Counted from the stretch's first letter, positions 27,763 to 37,006 are shown. The stretch: DNA of 64,000 nucleotides from DASZFV01 sp035549075 (GCA_035549075.1 DASZRT010000043.1:1-64000), one strand, 5' to 3'. Numbers and translations: made by a program. The notes: generated by a model from the letters alone, not told the origin.

Positions 27763-30335
27763 GCAGGCTCGATGGGCGGCGGCGACGCGTGCTGGGCCTC
27801 GCGCAGCGCCGCGAGATCGGCGGTGAGGCTGTCGATGGCCTCGGTTTGCTGGGCGTTGGCGTTCTTGATCTTGCCGAGGCTCGCGGCGACGGCGCCCACC
27901 TCCTTGGCGGCCGCGACCGCGCCCTTGGCGTGTTGTGCGACGGCGGAGACGATCTCTTTGACGTTCGAGCGCATCTCGACGACGGCCTTCGAGATCTGCG
28001 CGCTGGCCGTCGCCTGCTCGGTGGCAATGCGCGCGATCGTTCCGACCGAGGCGTTTTGCTTGGTGGCCGTCGCCGCGAGCGAGGTGAGGGCGTCAGCTTG
28101 CTCGGTGACGGCGCGTGCCGTCTGCTTGGCGATGCGACGAACCTCGTCGCCCGACCTCGCGAGGACCTCGAGCGCCTTGCCTTGTTCGTTCGTCGCCCTC
28201 GTGACCTCGGCCGCGAGCTTCGCGACCTGGCGGGTCGCGACCTCCATCTGTCCCATCGCGCGCGATTGCTCGGTGATGGCCTTCGCGGTCTGGGTCGCGT
28301 CCTTCTTGACGCTCTCGAGCGCCGTCGTGATCTCGCCCGCCCCGCGGGCCTGCTCGCTCAACCCCGTGACCATGCGCTGCGACGACGCCGCGACCTCCGT
28401 CGCGAGCGTCGTCAGCCCCGTGAGCGTGCGCGTCTGCTCGGCCATCGCCGTGCTCGTCTGCTGCACCACCGTGCGCATGCGCGCTCCGGCTTTGGCGAGC
28501 TGTCCGGCGCCCGTTGCCTGCTCGTCGGCGGCGCGCCCAACCTTCTGGATGTTGGCGCCCAGCTGCGTCGTCGTCTTGACGTTCGCGCGGATCGCGCGCG
28601 CTTGCTCGCCCGTGGCGTCCTTCGTCTGCTTGGCCATCCGCCGCATTTCGGTCGCGGCCTGGCTCAAGCTCTGGCTCGCGTTCACCTGTTCGGAGGCGGC
28701 GCGGGCGACGGCTCGGCCTTCGTCGCTCACGCGGGTCGTGCTCTGCGCGAGGGCTTGAACGGCCAACGTCTGTTCACCGCTCGCGCGCTCGATGTCGGCG
28801 ACGCCGCGGCTCATGACGTCGATGCCTTGGAGGATGGAGCCGAGGGCCTTCTCGGCGTCGCCCGCGAGGCGCGCGCCCTCGTCGGCGACCTTGAGGCCAT
28901 CGCTCGAGGCCGTGACGGCGTCGCGCGCCGTGCCCTGCAGCCCGCGCACGATCTTGGCGATGTCGGCGCTCGCCGCGGCGGCGCGGTCGGACAGCGCGCG
29001 GATCTCTTCGGCGACGACGGCGAAGCCGCGCCCGTGCTCGCCGGCCCGCGCCGCTTCGATGCTGGCGTTGAGCGAGAGCAAGTTCGTCCGATCGGCGAGC
29101 AGATTGATGGTCTGGACGATGTCGCCGATCTCCTCCGAGCGTTTGCCCATCTCCTTGATGACTGACGCCGACTCCTGCATGGCCTGGCGGATGCCGCCGA
29201 GCCCGGCGATCGAGCGGCCCACGACGGCGCCGCCCTCGCGCGTCGCCGCCCCGACCTCGTCGGCCGTGCGGCGGGTCGTCGAGATGAGCTCGACGATGCG
29301 ACGCGCCGCGGTCTCGGCCTGCGCCGACGCGGCGACGTTGCCGGCGGCGAGCCCGTTGATTTGCTCGGCCGAGCGCGCCATCGCGTGCGCCGAGCGCGTG
29401 AGCTGCTCGATGCTCGCGGCGTTCGCGTCGATGACGGCGGCGTTCTTCTCGGCGGTCGCGGCGACCTCTTCGACCGAGGCCGCGAGCTCGGTCAACGTGC
29501 TCGACGTGCTGGCGGCCGCACCCTCGAGCTCCTTGACTTGTTCGGCGACGCTGCGCACCGAGCGCGACATCTGCTCGGCGGTCGCCGACGTTTCTTCGGC
29601 GGCGGCCGCCATCTCGGTGCCGTCCTTCGCGACGCGCTCGACCGAGCCGGCCGTCGCCGCGAGCGCCGTCGTCATCTCGGAGATGCGGGCGCCCACGCCC
29701 TCGGCGTCGGTCGCGAGCCGCGTGACACCTTTGGCCATCCCGCCCACCGTGGCCGCGATCTGCTCCATCGCCGTGGCGGTCGTCTGTCCGCGCTCGGCGA
29801 TGTCCTTGATGGTCATCGTGCTCTCGGTCGTGGCCGCGAGCAGCTCCTCGGCCGAAGCCGCCAGATCCTCGGCGTTCGCGCCGACGCCCTTGATCGAGCG
29901 CGCCGTCTCTTCGAGCGTCGCGGCCGTCGCCTCGGCCGATGCCGCGAGCACCTCACCGTCCTTCTTGACGCCGGCCACCGACGACGCGACCTCGCGCAAG
30001 CCCGACGTCAGCGTCTCTTGAGCTTGCTCGAGGTCCTTGGCCGTCCCCGCGGCGTGGTTCTGTGATCGCGCGAGGTTTTGCACCGACGTCGATGTCTGCT
30101 CGACCCCCGCGGCGAGAGACTCCATGGAGACGCGGACCTGCTCGCTGGCGGCGGCTTGTTCGTTGCCCCCCGCGGCGAGCCGGGCCGCCGCCTCTTCGAT
30201 CGCCGAGGACTGCGTCGCCGAATCTCGGAGCGCGCTCGCCACGCTCGACGCGCTCGTCAGCGCACCTTCGAAGCTCACGCGCCGGCTGCCGTTCGATTCA
30301 CCCGTGCGGCCGGCGTTCCTGCTGTTACTCGGCAT
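27759..30335 (-). CDS. Cytoplasmic methyl-accepting chemotaxis protein
   Basis: An 858-residue receptor without any hydrophobic membrane segment. Nearly the whole chain is coiled-coil with heptad-like Ala/Ser/Thr/Gln repeats. The diagnostic signalling hairpin tip, INLLADRTNLLSLNASIEAA followed by RAGEHGRGFAVVAEEIRALS, lies near residues 405-450, so roughly equal coiled arms extend on both sides. No HAMP, PAS or Cache input domain is visible. It must therefore sense through partners (the HEAT protein is a candidate) or through its own arms. It overlaps cheW by 11 bp and the HEAT gene by ATGA. Glu/Gln-rich stretches offer methylation sites for CheR/CheB. Confidence 0.92.
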   Translation of the reverse strand: MPSNSRNAGRTGESNGSRRVSFEGALTSASSVASALRDSATQSSAIEEAAARLAAGGNEQAAASEQVRVSMESLAAGVEQTSTSVQNLARSQNHAAGTAKDLEQAQETLTSGLREVASSVAGVKKDGEVLAASAEATAATLEETARSIKGVGANAEDLAASAEELLAATTESTMTIKDIAERGQTTATAMEQIAATVGGMAKGVTRLATDAEGVGARISEMTTALAATAGSVERVAKDGTEMAAAAEETSATAEQMSRSVRSVAEQVKELEGAAASTSSTLTELAASVEEVAATAEKNAAVIDANAASIEQLTRSAHAMARSAEQINGLAAGNVAASAQAETAARRIVELISTTRRTADEVGAATREGGAVVGRSIAGLGGIRQAMQESASVIKEMGKRSEEIGDIVQTINLLADRTNLLSLNASIEAARAGEHGRGFAVVAEEIRALSDRAAAASADIAKIVRGLQGTARDAVTASSDGLKVADEGARLAGDAEKALGSILQGIDVMSRGVADIERASGEQTLAVQALAQSTTRVSDEGRAVARAASEQVNASQSLSQAATEMRRMAKQTKDATGEQARAIRANVKTTTQLGANIQKVGRAADEQATGAGQLAKAGARMRTVVQQTSTAMAEQTRTLTGLTTLATEVAASSQRMVTGLSEQARGAGEITTALESVKKDATQTAKAITEQSRAMGQMEVATRQVAKLAAEVTRATNEQGKALEVLARSGDEVRRIAKQTARAVTEQADALTSLAATATKQNASVGTIARIATEQATASAQISKAVVEMRSNVKEIVSAVAQHAKGAVAAAKEVGAVAASLGKIKNANAQQTEAIDSLTADLAALREAQHASPPPIEPA

Positions 30336-30762
30336 GCTCGCGCTCCTCGTCTATGACTTTCATGAAATCGATCAACATGAGCAGCCGCTTGCCGGCTTGC
30401 GCGACGGCCTTGACGAGGCCGCCCGTCTGCCGCGCGACGACGGGCGGCGGCGGTTGAAAGTCGCCCGCGGGGATCTTCAAGACTTCGCGCGCGCTGTCGA
30501 CGAGCAGGCCGACCGTGCGCTCGCCGCGCCTCATGACGATGACGCGTGAGTCGAGCGTCGGCGTGATGGTCTCGAGGCCGAAGACGGTGCGCATGTCGAG
30601 CACGGGGACGACGCGGCCGCGGATTTGCACGAGTCCCGCGACCTGCGCCGAGGCGCCTGGCACCTTCGTCGCGCCCTGAAACGACTCCATCTGCACGACG
30701 TCGGAGGCCGGCAGAACGTACTCGACGTCGGCGATCTTGCAGAGGACGTGAAGCTCGCTCAT
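30325..30762 (-). CDS. cheW: Chemotaxis adaptor CheW
   Basis: A 145-residue single-domain CheW. Strands MSELHVLCKIADVEYVLPAS, VAGLVQIRGRVVPVLDMRTVF and RTVGLLVDSAREVLKIPA give the double-barrel fold that bridges the receptor to CheA. Start ATG 30762 overlaps the cheA stop as ATGA, and its own 3' end overlaps the receptor gene by 11 bp. Length is ordinary. Confidence 0.94.
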   Translation of the reverse strand: MSELHVLCKIADVEYVLPASDVVQMESFQGATKVPGASAQVAGLVQIRGRVVPVLDMRTVFGLETITPTLDSRVIVMRRGERTVGLLVDSAREVLKIPAGDFQPPPPVVARQTGGLVKAVAQAGKRLLMLIDFMKVIDEEREHAE

Positions 30763-32795
30763 GACGGACCTCCCGTCGAATCGGCGAGCAGCCGACCGCC
30801 GAGCGCCGCGAGATCGAGGACGAGCGTGGGCCGTCCGTCGCCGAGGTCGGTGGTCCCCGACACGCCGTGGACGCGAACCAGCTGATCTTCGAGCGGCCGC
30901 ACGACCACCTCTTGCTGGCCCAGCATGCGCTCGACGGTAAAGGCGAACGGCTCGCCGTTGCGGCGGACGATGATGGCCTTGCGGCTCTGCGCGTCGCCCG
31001 CGACGAGGCCGAGGACCTCGTCGAGGCGAAGCACCGGGACGGTCTCGCCGCGCCGGTGAATCATGTCGGTGGCGCGCGCGGCCTTCCGCCGGTCGGGCTC
31101 GCCGCGCGGCGTTCGCCGGCGGTCGGGCCCGCGCACCGTCTGCGCGAGATCGATCTCCTGGATCTCCTCGACCATGGCGACGGGCACGACGAACGTTTCG
31201 CCAGCGCAAACGAACGAGAACGCGTCGACGATCGTGATGCTGAGCGGAATGCGCAGCGAGAACGACGTCCCTTGGCCCTTCGTGGTCCTCATCGACAGCT
31301 CGCCGCGCAGCTCGTCGACGGCGATGCGCTTGACGACGTCCATGCCGACGCCGCGGCCGCTCGTCGTCGTGACCTCGGTCTTCGTCGAAAGCCCCGGCCG
31401 CGTCAGCAGCGCGAGCAGCCCTTCATCGGTCGTGGGGACGGCGGCCCCCGCCCGTCGCGCGACGGCGACGGCGTCGACGCCGCGCCCGTCGTCGGTGACG
31501 GTCAGCTCGAGCTGGCTGTCGGACAGCTCGTGGCACGTCACGGTGACGAGCCCGATCTCGGGCTTGCCGTCGGCGCGCCGCTGGGCCGGCGTCTCCAGCG
31601 CGTGGTCGACGGCGTTGCGAATGAGGTGGACGATCGCGGGGAAGATCCGCTCGGCGACCGCCTTGTCGAGCTCGGCTTTCCCCGTCGTCATCGAGAGCCG
31701 CGCGTCTTTCCCTATCGCGCGCGTGAGTCCTCGAACGATGAGCGGGATGCGTTCGAGCAACTCCGTGACCGACACCATCCGCGCGCGCATGATCGAGGCG
31801 CGCAGATCGCGCAGCTGACGCCCGTTCTCGGCGATGACCTGCGCGAGCGCGCGCACGTCGGCGCCGGCAGCACGCAGGTCGGCCGTGGTTCGACGTAGGC
31901 GAAACTGGGTCACCACGAGCGCCGACAGCCGCTCGAGCGCTTCGTCGAGCCGCGTGACCTCTACGCGCACGACGCCTCGGTGTTGAACTTCGACGTCGGT
32001 CGGCTCCTCGTCGAACCCGACGCTCGTCACGGGCGCAATCAACGCGACCGGGGTGAGCGCCTCGGGCGTCGTGGCCGCGGCGACCGCGAGCTCGGCGTCG
32101 GACTCGTCCGTCAGCAGGATGAGCGCGAACGCGAGGCCGCCGGGCGAAGAGTCGCTGGCCGGCATCGCCTGCGGCACGACCTTCACGATCTCGGCGAGCA
32201 TCGAGACGCGCTCGCGCACGGACGTGATCGTGACGCCCTCGCTCGCGCGCGCGGGCGTCGGCACGAACTGCGCGACGAGCGCGCGCCGACCGTCAGACAA
32301 CCCCTGCGTGAGCTGCGCGCGCTCGGCCGCGCTCAACTTCGACCACAGGTCGGCCGGCAGCGACGTGTCGACGCTCGCGCCGCGCTCGCCGCCCGCTTGC
32401 CGGAGGGCGTTCAACGCGTCGACGAGCTTCGCGGGCGCGGCCGCGACGGTCTTTCGCTTTGCGAGGGCCTGCACCCGGTTTTCGACGGCCTTCACGCCCG
32501 TGAGCAGCAGGCTCACCGCTCCCGCGGGCAGACGGCCGGCGGCGCGGTCGGCCTCGCGCAACACGGATTCCATGGCGTGGGCGATGTCGACGATGGGCTC
32601 GACGCCTACCATCGCCGCGAGACCTTTGATCGTGTGGAACGAACGAAAGAGCTCCCGCACTTGGCGCGGCGTCGATTGCCCCTTGCCCGCGGCGTCTTCG
32701 ATCGACAGAAGGTTCGTGTTCGCCGACGACAGATGCTCCTCGGCCTCCGCCGTGAACCCGGCGATGAAGTCGGCGGCTTCGAACCCGTCGCTCAC
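30759..32795 (-). CDS. cheA: Chemotaxis histidine kinase CheA
   Basis: A 678-residue sensor kinase. The Hpt domain at the N-terminus carries the phospho-acceptor His54 in LFRSFHTIKGLAAMVG. The middle is an Ala-rich linker. A dimerisation helix pair (ASIMRARMVSVTELLERIPL) precedes the catalytic domain with N box IVHLIRNAVDHALETPAQRR, G1 TDDGRGVD and G2 GRGVGMDVVKR. A C-terminal CheW-like domain runs from FSFVCAGETFVVPVAMVEEI onward. There is one Hpt and no extra receiver. The GTG start at 32795 overlaps the cheY stop as GTGA; no ATG lies near. It phosphorylates CheY and CheB. Confidence 0.94.
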   Translation of the reverse strand: MSDGFEAADFIAGFTAEAEEHLSSANTNLLSIEDAAGKGQSTPRQVRELFRSFHTIKGLAAMVGVEPIVDIAHAMESVLREADRAAGRLPAGAVSLLLTGVKAVENRVQALAKRKTVAAAPAKLVDALNALRQAGGERGASVDTSLPADLWSKLSAAERAQLTQGLSDGRRALVAQFVPTPARASEGVTITSVRERVSMLAEIVKVVPQAMPASDSSPGGLAFALILLTDESDAELAVAAATTPEALTPVALIAPVTSVGFDEEPTDVEVQHRGVVRVEVTRLDEALERLSALVVTQFRLRRTTADLRAAGADVRALAQVIAENGRQLRDLRASIMRARMVSVTELLERIPLIVRGLTRAIGKDARLSMTTGKAELDKAVAERIFPAIVHLIRNAVDHALETPAQRRADGKPEIGLVTVTCHELSDSQLELTVTDDGRGVDAVAVARRAGAAVPTTDEGLLALLTRPGLSTKTEVTTTSGRGVGMDVVKRIAVDELRGELSMRTTKGQGTSFSLRIPLSITIVDAFSFVCAGETFVVPVAMVEEIQEIDLAQTVRGPDRRRTPRGEPDRRKAARATDMIHRRGETVPVLRLDEVLGLVAGDAQSRKAIIVRRNGEPFAFTVERMLGQQEVVVRPLEDQLVRVHGVSGTTDLGDGRPTLVLDLAALGGRLLADSTGGPS

Positions 32796-33178
32796 GTCGT
32801 GGTCTCGGGGCGGCCGTTGGTCAACGACTTGACCTCGACGAGGAGCGCTTCCGGTGAGAACGGCTTGGTCATGAAGCGCGTCGCGCCGGCCGCGAGGGCA
32901 CGCGCGCGCGAGCCTTCGTCTCCGCGGGTCGTCACGACGAGGATGGGCAACGCACGGAGCTTGTCTTGCCCGCGGATGAACTCGATGACCTCGTAGCCGC
33001 TGATGTCGGGCATGTTGAGATCGAGCACGACGAAGTCGAAGGCCTTGAGTGACAGCCGCTCGAGCGCCTCGAGACCGCTGGCCGCCTGCGTGAAGACGAC
33101 GCCTTCGATGCCCCGCAGGCACGCGATCTCCATCTCGCGCATCACTTTGCTGTCGTCGACGATCAAGGCTTCGGGCAT
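32792..33178 (-). CDS. cheY: CheY-like response regulator, first gene of che operon
   Basis: A 128-residue stand-alone receiver: ALIVDDSKVMREM, phospho-Asp53 in VVLDLNMPDISGYEV, Thr in LVVTTRGDE and Lys in RFMTKPFSPEAL. There is no output domain, so it acts by protein contact or as a phosphate sink. I use ATG 33178, with GGGAG 5 bases upstream, rather than upstream methionines lacking a ribosome site. It heads the operon and is preceded by a plausible promoter. The next gene, cheA, is coupled by GTGA. Confidence 0.94.
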   Translation of the reverse strand: MPEALIVDDSKVMREMEIACLRGIEGVVFTQAASGLEALERLSLKAFDFVVLDLNMPDISGYEVIEFIRGQDKLRALPILVVTTRGDEGSRARALAAGATRFMTKPFSPEALLVEVKSLTNGRPETTT

Positions 33179-33204
33179 GGGTCTCCCAAGGAAAGCGGTC
33201 AGGG

Positions 33205-33232
33205 AACCTAAGGATGCCTTTTTGCGCGTCAA
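33205..33232 (-). promoter_or_regulatory. Candidate promoter of the che operon
   Basis: On the minus strand, TTGACG (33232-33227), a 16-base spacer with an A5 run and TAGGTT (33210-33205) precede cheY by 27 bases. The -35 matches the sigma70 consensus at five of six positions; the -10 is weak. It sits in the 98-base divergent region shared with the REC-PAS kinase. Confidence 0.4.
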
Positions 33233-33276
33233 GTCCCCACCCTCTCTTTTACAAGATACGCGGCCGTGATTCGCGA

Positions 33277-34794
33277 ATGTCTTTGACTCCCCTTGGCGTG
33301 CTGCCTACGTTTCGGCGAGTGCAGGGCGCGGTGAAATCACGACCTTCCGTGTGGGTCGTCGACGACAGCCCGCTCGACGTCGAGCGCGCGCGCAAGGTCC
33401 TCGAGGCGCCGTACGACGTGAAGGCCTTCGCCGACGGGTCGGCGATGCTCGAGCACCTCGCGAGCCACCCCGCGCCCGACGTGCTCGTGCTCGATTGGGT
33501 GATGCCCGGCGTCTCGGGCATCGAGGTGTGCCGCTTCCTTCGATCGGGGAGCTCAGCGCGCCCGCAGCTCGCGATCCTGCTGCTCACGACGCAGACGCGC
33601 ACCGACGACATCGTCGAAGGCCTGGCCGCCGGCGCGAATGACTACCTCGTCAAACCGTATGCGGATCCCGAGTTGCGCGCCCGCGTCGACGCGCTCGTAC
33701 GGTGGAACGGATTGCTCGAGCGCGCGCAGAAAGCGGAAGCCAGCGTTCTTCAGCTCCTCGAGCACGCGCCCGATCCCCTGATAAGCGTCGTCGATCGCGA
33801 CCATGGCATCTCGTACGTGAACGCCGAGGCGCAACGCGTGCTGGGGCAGAGCGCGGCCGCGCTCGCCGGGAGGCCTCTGCGCGACGTCTTGCCGGGCCTT
33901 TCGGTTCACTTGCTCGGCGACGCGGCCCGGACGTCGCTGCCGCTGGCCGACATTGAGATCGGCGACCAGATCTTTTCGCCGACGGTGCGCCTCTTGCCGA
34001 GCTCGAACGACGCCAGCCTCACGATCGCGCTGCGCGACGTGACCTCGCGCCGCAAGAAGGAGGCGCGACGGCTCGACTTCTATTCGATCATCGCCCACGA
34101 CCTGCGCTCGCCGCTGGGCGCGATGTTGATGCGCACGGATCTCATCTTGCGCGGGCACCGAGGCGTCCTGTCGGCGGAGCTCATCGGTGATCTCCGAAAG
34201 ATGGACGGCAACATGCGGAGGCTCGTCGCCCTCATCAACGACTTCCTCGACTTCGCACGCATGGAAGACGCCGCCCACAAGATGGCGCGCGCCCGCGTCG
34301 ATCTCGCCGAGCTCATGGTCGAGGTCGTCGACGAGTTCAAGCCCGTGATCGAGAGTACGCGCCAGACGATGCAGATCGACGCCAAGGCGGGCGCGACCGT
34401 CGCGCTCGGCGACAAGGGCCGGCTGCGGCAGGTGCTCACGAACTTGCTGACGAATGCCATCAAGTTCGCGCCGCAGGGTGGTGTCATCGCGCTTCGGGCG
34501 CGGACGGTCGGGCGCTGGTGCGAGCTCAGCGTCGAGGACGACGGACCGGGCATTCCGCCGGAGACCTTGCCGACGTTGTTCAAGCGTTACAGCCGCGGAC
34601 CGACGGGGCAGGGCCAAGCCGCCGGGACCGGCCTCGGGTTGCTCATCGTGCGCGAGATCGTCGAGGCGCACGGCGGGACGGTCGGCGTCGAGAGCACGCC
34701 CGGGCGGGGCAGCCGCTTCTGGTTTCGCGTGCCCGAGGCCGATCCCGTGGTCACGGACGCGGGACATTGGCCGGTCGAGATGCCACCGGCCTGA
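33277..34794 (+). CDS. REC-PAS-histidine kinase
   Basis: A 505-residue soluble kinase. Residues 22-140 are an N-terminal receiver (VWVVDDSPLDVERA, Asp73 in VLDWVMPGVSG, DYLVKPYAD). A PAS-like domain follows (LLEHAPDPLISVVDRDHGIS, about 165-275), then HisKA with SIIAHDLRSPLGAMLM near 273 and an HATPase with NLLTNAIKFAPQGG, DDGPGIP and GTGLGLLIVREIVEAHGG. The N-terminal receiver means it may be driven by another kinase, possibly the nearby CheA. The start ATG 33277 lacks a clear ribosome site; an internal start closer to the receiver is possible. Divergent from cheY. A lone receiver gene follows 9 bases downstream. Confidence 0.9.
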   Translation: MSLTPLGVLPTFRRVQGAVKSRPSVWVVDDSPLDVERARKVLEAPYDVKAFADGSAMLEHLASHPAPDVLVLDWVMPGVSGIEVCRFLRSGSSARPQLAILLLTTQTRTDDIVEGLAAGANDYLVKPYADPELRARVDALVRWNGLLERAQKAEASVLQLLEHAPDPLISVVDRDHGISYVNAEAQRVLGQSAAALAGRPLRDVLPGLSVHLLGDAARTSLPLADIEIGDQIFSPTVRLLPSSNDASLTIALRDVTSRRKKEARRLDFYSIIAHDLRSPLGAMLMRTDLILRGHRGVLSAELIGDLRKMDGNMRRLVALINDFLDFARMEDAAHKMARARVDLAELMVEVVDEFKPVIESTRQTMQIDAKAGATVALGDKGRLRQVLTNLLTNAIKFAPQGGVIALRARTVGRWCELSVEDDGPGIPPETLPTLFKRYSRGPTGQGQAAGTGLGLLIVREIVEAHGGTVGVESTPGRGSRFWFRVPEADPVVTDAGHWPVEMPPA

Positions 34795-34803
34795 GACGAA
34801 GAC

Positions 34804-35163
34804 ATGCCTTCCATCTTGGTCGTCGACGACGACGATGATCTGCGCGAGACGCTCGTCGACGCGCTCCGCTTCGAGGGGTTCTCGGTCGAGTCGGCGCGGG
34901 ACGGACACGAGGGCTTGGCTTGGCTGCGCGGCCACGACGAGACCCGATGGATCGTGCTGTTGGACTTGATGATGCCGGTCATGAACGGCCGCGTGTTCCT
35001 CGACGAGCGCGCGAAAGATCCGCTGCTGGCAAAGCACCACGTGATCGTGCTGACGGCGGGCGGCGACTGTCGCGAGCTGATCGCGACCCGTCAGTTGGCG
35101 AGCTGCCTCCCGAAGACCGCGCCGCTGCCCGAGATCCTCGCCGCGATTGCGTCGTGCGGGTGA
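34804..35163 (+). CDS. Single-domain response regulator
   Basis: A 119-residue receiver: ILVVDDDDDLRETLVDALR, phospho-Asp54 in VLLDLMMPVMNG, Thr in VLTAGGD and Lys in LPKTAPL. There is no output domain. It lies 9 bases after the REC-PAS kinase and is the obvious phosphoacceptor for it. It faces a bidirectional terminator shared with the cox operon. Confidence 0.9.
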   Translation: MPSILVVDDDDDLRETLVDALRFEGFSVESARDGHEGLAWLRGHDETRWIVLLDLMMPVMNGRVFLDERAKDPLLAKHHVIVLTAGGDCRELIATRQLASCLPKTAPLPEILAAIASCG

Positions 35164-35173
35164 CGCGTTCGGC

Positions 35174-35208
35174 GCTCACGCCTCGAGCTGATCGGGCTTG
35201 GCGTGAGC
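35174..35208. terminator. Bidirectional stem-loop between convergent operons
   Basis: Arms GCTCACGCC (35174-35182) and GGCGTGAGC (35200-35208) form a perfect 9-bp stem with a 17-base loop. It lies between the stop of the lone receiver gene and that of the GlcG-like gene, so it can serve both strands. No strong T tract on either side. Confidence 0.6.
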
Positions 35209-35237
35209 CGCAAGAATGCCGCCGGTTCGATGAGCGC

Positions 35238-36053
35238 TCAGTAACCCTTGGCGGGCGGCTCTTCACCGATCTTCTTGCCGTTGCGCCAGGTGTTCTTGCA
35301 CAGCGGGTGCGCGAAGATCGAAGGGCCGTCGGTCTTCGTGTACCAGATGTCGTCGGCGAGGCCGCCGCCGGGCGGCGCGAGCCCGGCGGCGTCGCGCATG
35401 CGCTTGGCGATCTCATGATCGGCGCAGGCGGTGTCGCCGCTCGCGCCTAGGCCGCCGACGCGCGTCTGTCCCTTGTACAGCGGCACGCCGCCGCCGAAGA
35501 CGATCGTGCCGCCGCACATCGACGGTCCGCTCGTCACGTGGTGCGGGTCGCCGAGGCAGGCGGGGTTGAATGGGTTCGCGGCGGCGAGGCCGTAGAGAGA
35601 GTGGCCGGGTTGCGCCATCGTGTAGAGCCGCGCGGTCGACAGCGGCGCCGTGTCGGTGCTGAAGGCATTGGCCGTGTAGGCCTTGGCCTTCGAGACGGCT
35701 TGGCTGCCGGGCCACGCCGCCGCGGGATCGTCGGTCGAGACGGCGACGGCGCACAGCGTGCCCGAGCGGTCGACGATCGCCGCCCACTCGGCGCGCCCGC
35801 CGGCGAGGCCGCCCGCTTCGCCGGCGCTCGCTGCGTTGTGCAGCAGTTGCTTGAGCGCTTCGGCGTTGGGCAGATCTTTGCAGCTCGTGCCGGGGTGCTG
35901 CCCGGGCGATTCGTTCTTCGCGGGCGTCGCGCCCGGTTGCGTCTCACCAGGTGAGCCGTGGGCACGCCGGAGCGTCAGCGCGCCCGCGACGAGCGCGACG
36001 CCGATGGCGCCGAGAAGAATGGCCGCGCGCGCGAGGGGCGTTTGTATGTTCAT
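35238..36053 (-). CDS. Exported GlcG/HbpS-like (DUF336) protein
   Basis: A 271-residue exported protein. The N-terminus has a hydrophobic segment (ILLGAIGVALVAGALTL), so it is membrane-anchored or secreted. Residues 75-240 match the GlcG/HbpS fold: LKQLLHNAASAGEAGGLAGG, DRSGTLCAVAVSTDDP, AVSKAKAYTANAFSTDTAPLS, GGGVPLYKGQTRVGGLGASG. HbpS-type members bind haem; GlcG members occur near glycolate oxidation genes. The last gene of the oxidase operon, coupled to coxB by ATGA. It may buffer haem or a substrate near the oxidase; exact role unknown. Several extra Cys residues (SCKD, MCGG, CADHE, PLCKN) are notable. Confidence 0.82.
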   Translation of the reverse strand: MNIQTPLARAAILLGAIGVALVAGALTLRRAHGSPGETQPGATPAKNESPGQHPGTSCKDLPNAEALKQLLHNAASAGEAGGLAGGRAEWAAIVDRSGTLCAVAVSTDDPAAAWPGSQAVSKAKAYTANAFSTDTAPLSTARLYTMAQPGHSLYGLAAANPFNPACLGDPHHVTSGPSMCGGTIVFGGGVPLYKGQTRVGGLGASGDTACADHEIAKRMRDAAGLAPPGGGLADDIWYTKTDGPSIFAHPLCKNTWRNGKKIGEEPPAKGY

Positions 36054-37006
36054 TGGAGTCCCTCCAGGTAGTCGACGAGATCGTGGAGCTCGGGTCCGGT
36101 CAGTTGGGTGAGGGCGGGCATGCGCGTGCCCGGCTTGAGCGAAGGCGCGTTCATGACCCACGCGTGCAGCGTCGCGACGTCCTTGGGCAGCGCGCCGGCG
36201 CCGATGGTCGCGCGGCTGCCGACGTGGGTGAGATCGGGGCCGACGGTGGCCTGGGCGCCCGTGCCGCCGACGGCGTGACACATGGGGCACGCGGCGCGCA
36301 TGAACACCTTCTCGCCGCGCGCGGCCGCTTCGTCCGTGGCGACGAGCGCGGGCGCGCCCTGCCGCGCCAGCCAGCGCGCGTAGTCGGGGGGCGCCTCGGC
36401 GACGACGCGGAAGCGCATCTTCGCGTGCTGCAGACCGCAGAATTCGGCGCACGCGCCCTGGAACGTGCCCGGGCGGCTCGCCTGAAGCCGCACGTAATTC
36501 GTGCGGCCGGGGACCAGGTCGACCTTGCCGTGCAGGCGCGGCACCCAGAAGGAGTGGATGACGTCGGCGCTCTCGAGCGCGACGTCGACGGCTTGGCCGA
36601 CGGGGATGTGCAGCTCGTTGGCGGTCTTGAAGGGCGTGGCGCCTCGGTACTCGATCTCCCACCACCACTGGTGACCGACGACGCGGATCTCGGCGCGGCC
36701 TTCGCCGTCGTGGCTCATGGGCAGCGACCGCAGGACGCCGATCGTCGCGACGAAGCAGGCGATGAACGCCACGCCGGGCAGCACGAAGCCGAGCGTCGTC
36801 ACCCACCGCCACGCCGGCGCGCCCGGCTCCTGCGCGGCGGGGGCGTGTGCGTCGAAGGTGCCGCTCCGCCGCAGCACGAGCCAGACCAGCAAGCCCAGCA
36901 TCGCGGCCGAGACGATCGTGAAGCCGACGAGCAGCGGCCACCCGAGCTCGGCGAGCTGGCGGGCGACGGGACCGCCGGGATCGAGCGACGAGGATTCGCC
37001 GTTCAT
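36050..37006 (-). CDS. coxB: Cytochrome c oxidase subunit II with fused cytochrome c
   Basis: A 318-residue caa3-type subunit II. Two membrane helices (WPLLVGFTIVSAAMLGLLVW; LGFVLPGVAFIACFVATIGV) precede the CuA cupredoxin domain: GHQWWWEIEYRG, VIHSFWVPRLHGK and the CuA loop CAEFCGLQHAKM near residue 195. The C-terminal 85 residues are a haem c domain with CPMCH near residue 238 and a Met-containing end (GTRMPALTQL). It passes electrons from periplasmic cytochromes to subunit I. Coupled by ATGA on both sides. Confidence 0.95.
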   Translation of the reverse strand: MNGESSSLDPGGPVARQLAELGWPLLVGFTIVSAAMLGLLVWLVLRRSGTFDAHAPAAQEPGAPAWRWVTTLGFVLPGVAFIACFVATIGVLRSLPMSHDGEGRAEIRVVGHQWWWEIEYRGATPFKTANELHIPVGQAVDVALESADVIHSFWVPRLHGKVDLVPGRTNYVRLQASRPGTFQGACAEFCGLQHAKMRFRVVAEAPPDYARWLARQGAPALVATDEAAARGEKVFMRAACPMCHAVGGTGAQATVGPDLTHVGSRATIGAGALPKDVATLHAWVMNAPSLKPGTRMPALTQLTGPELHDLVDYLEGLQ

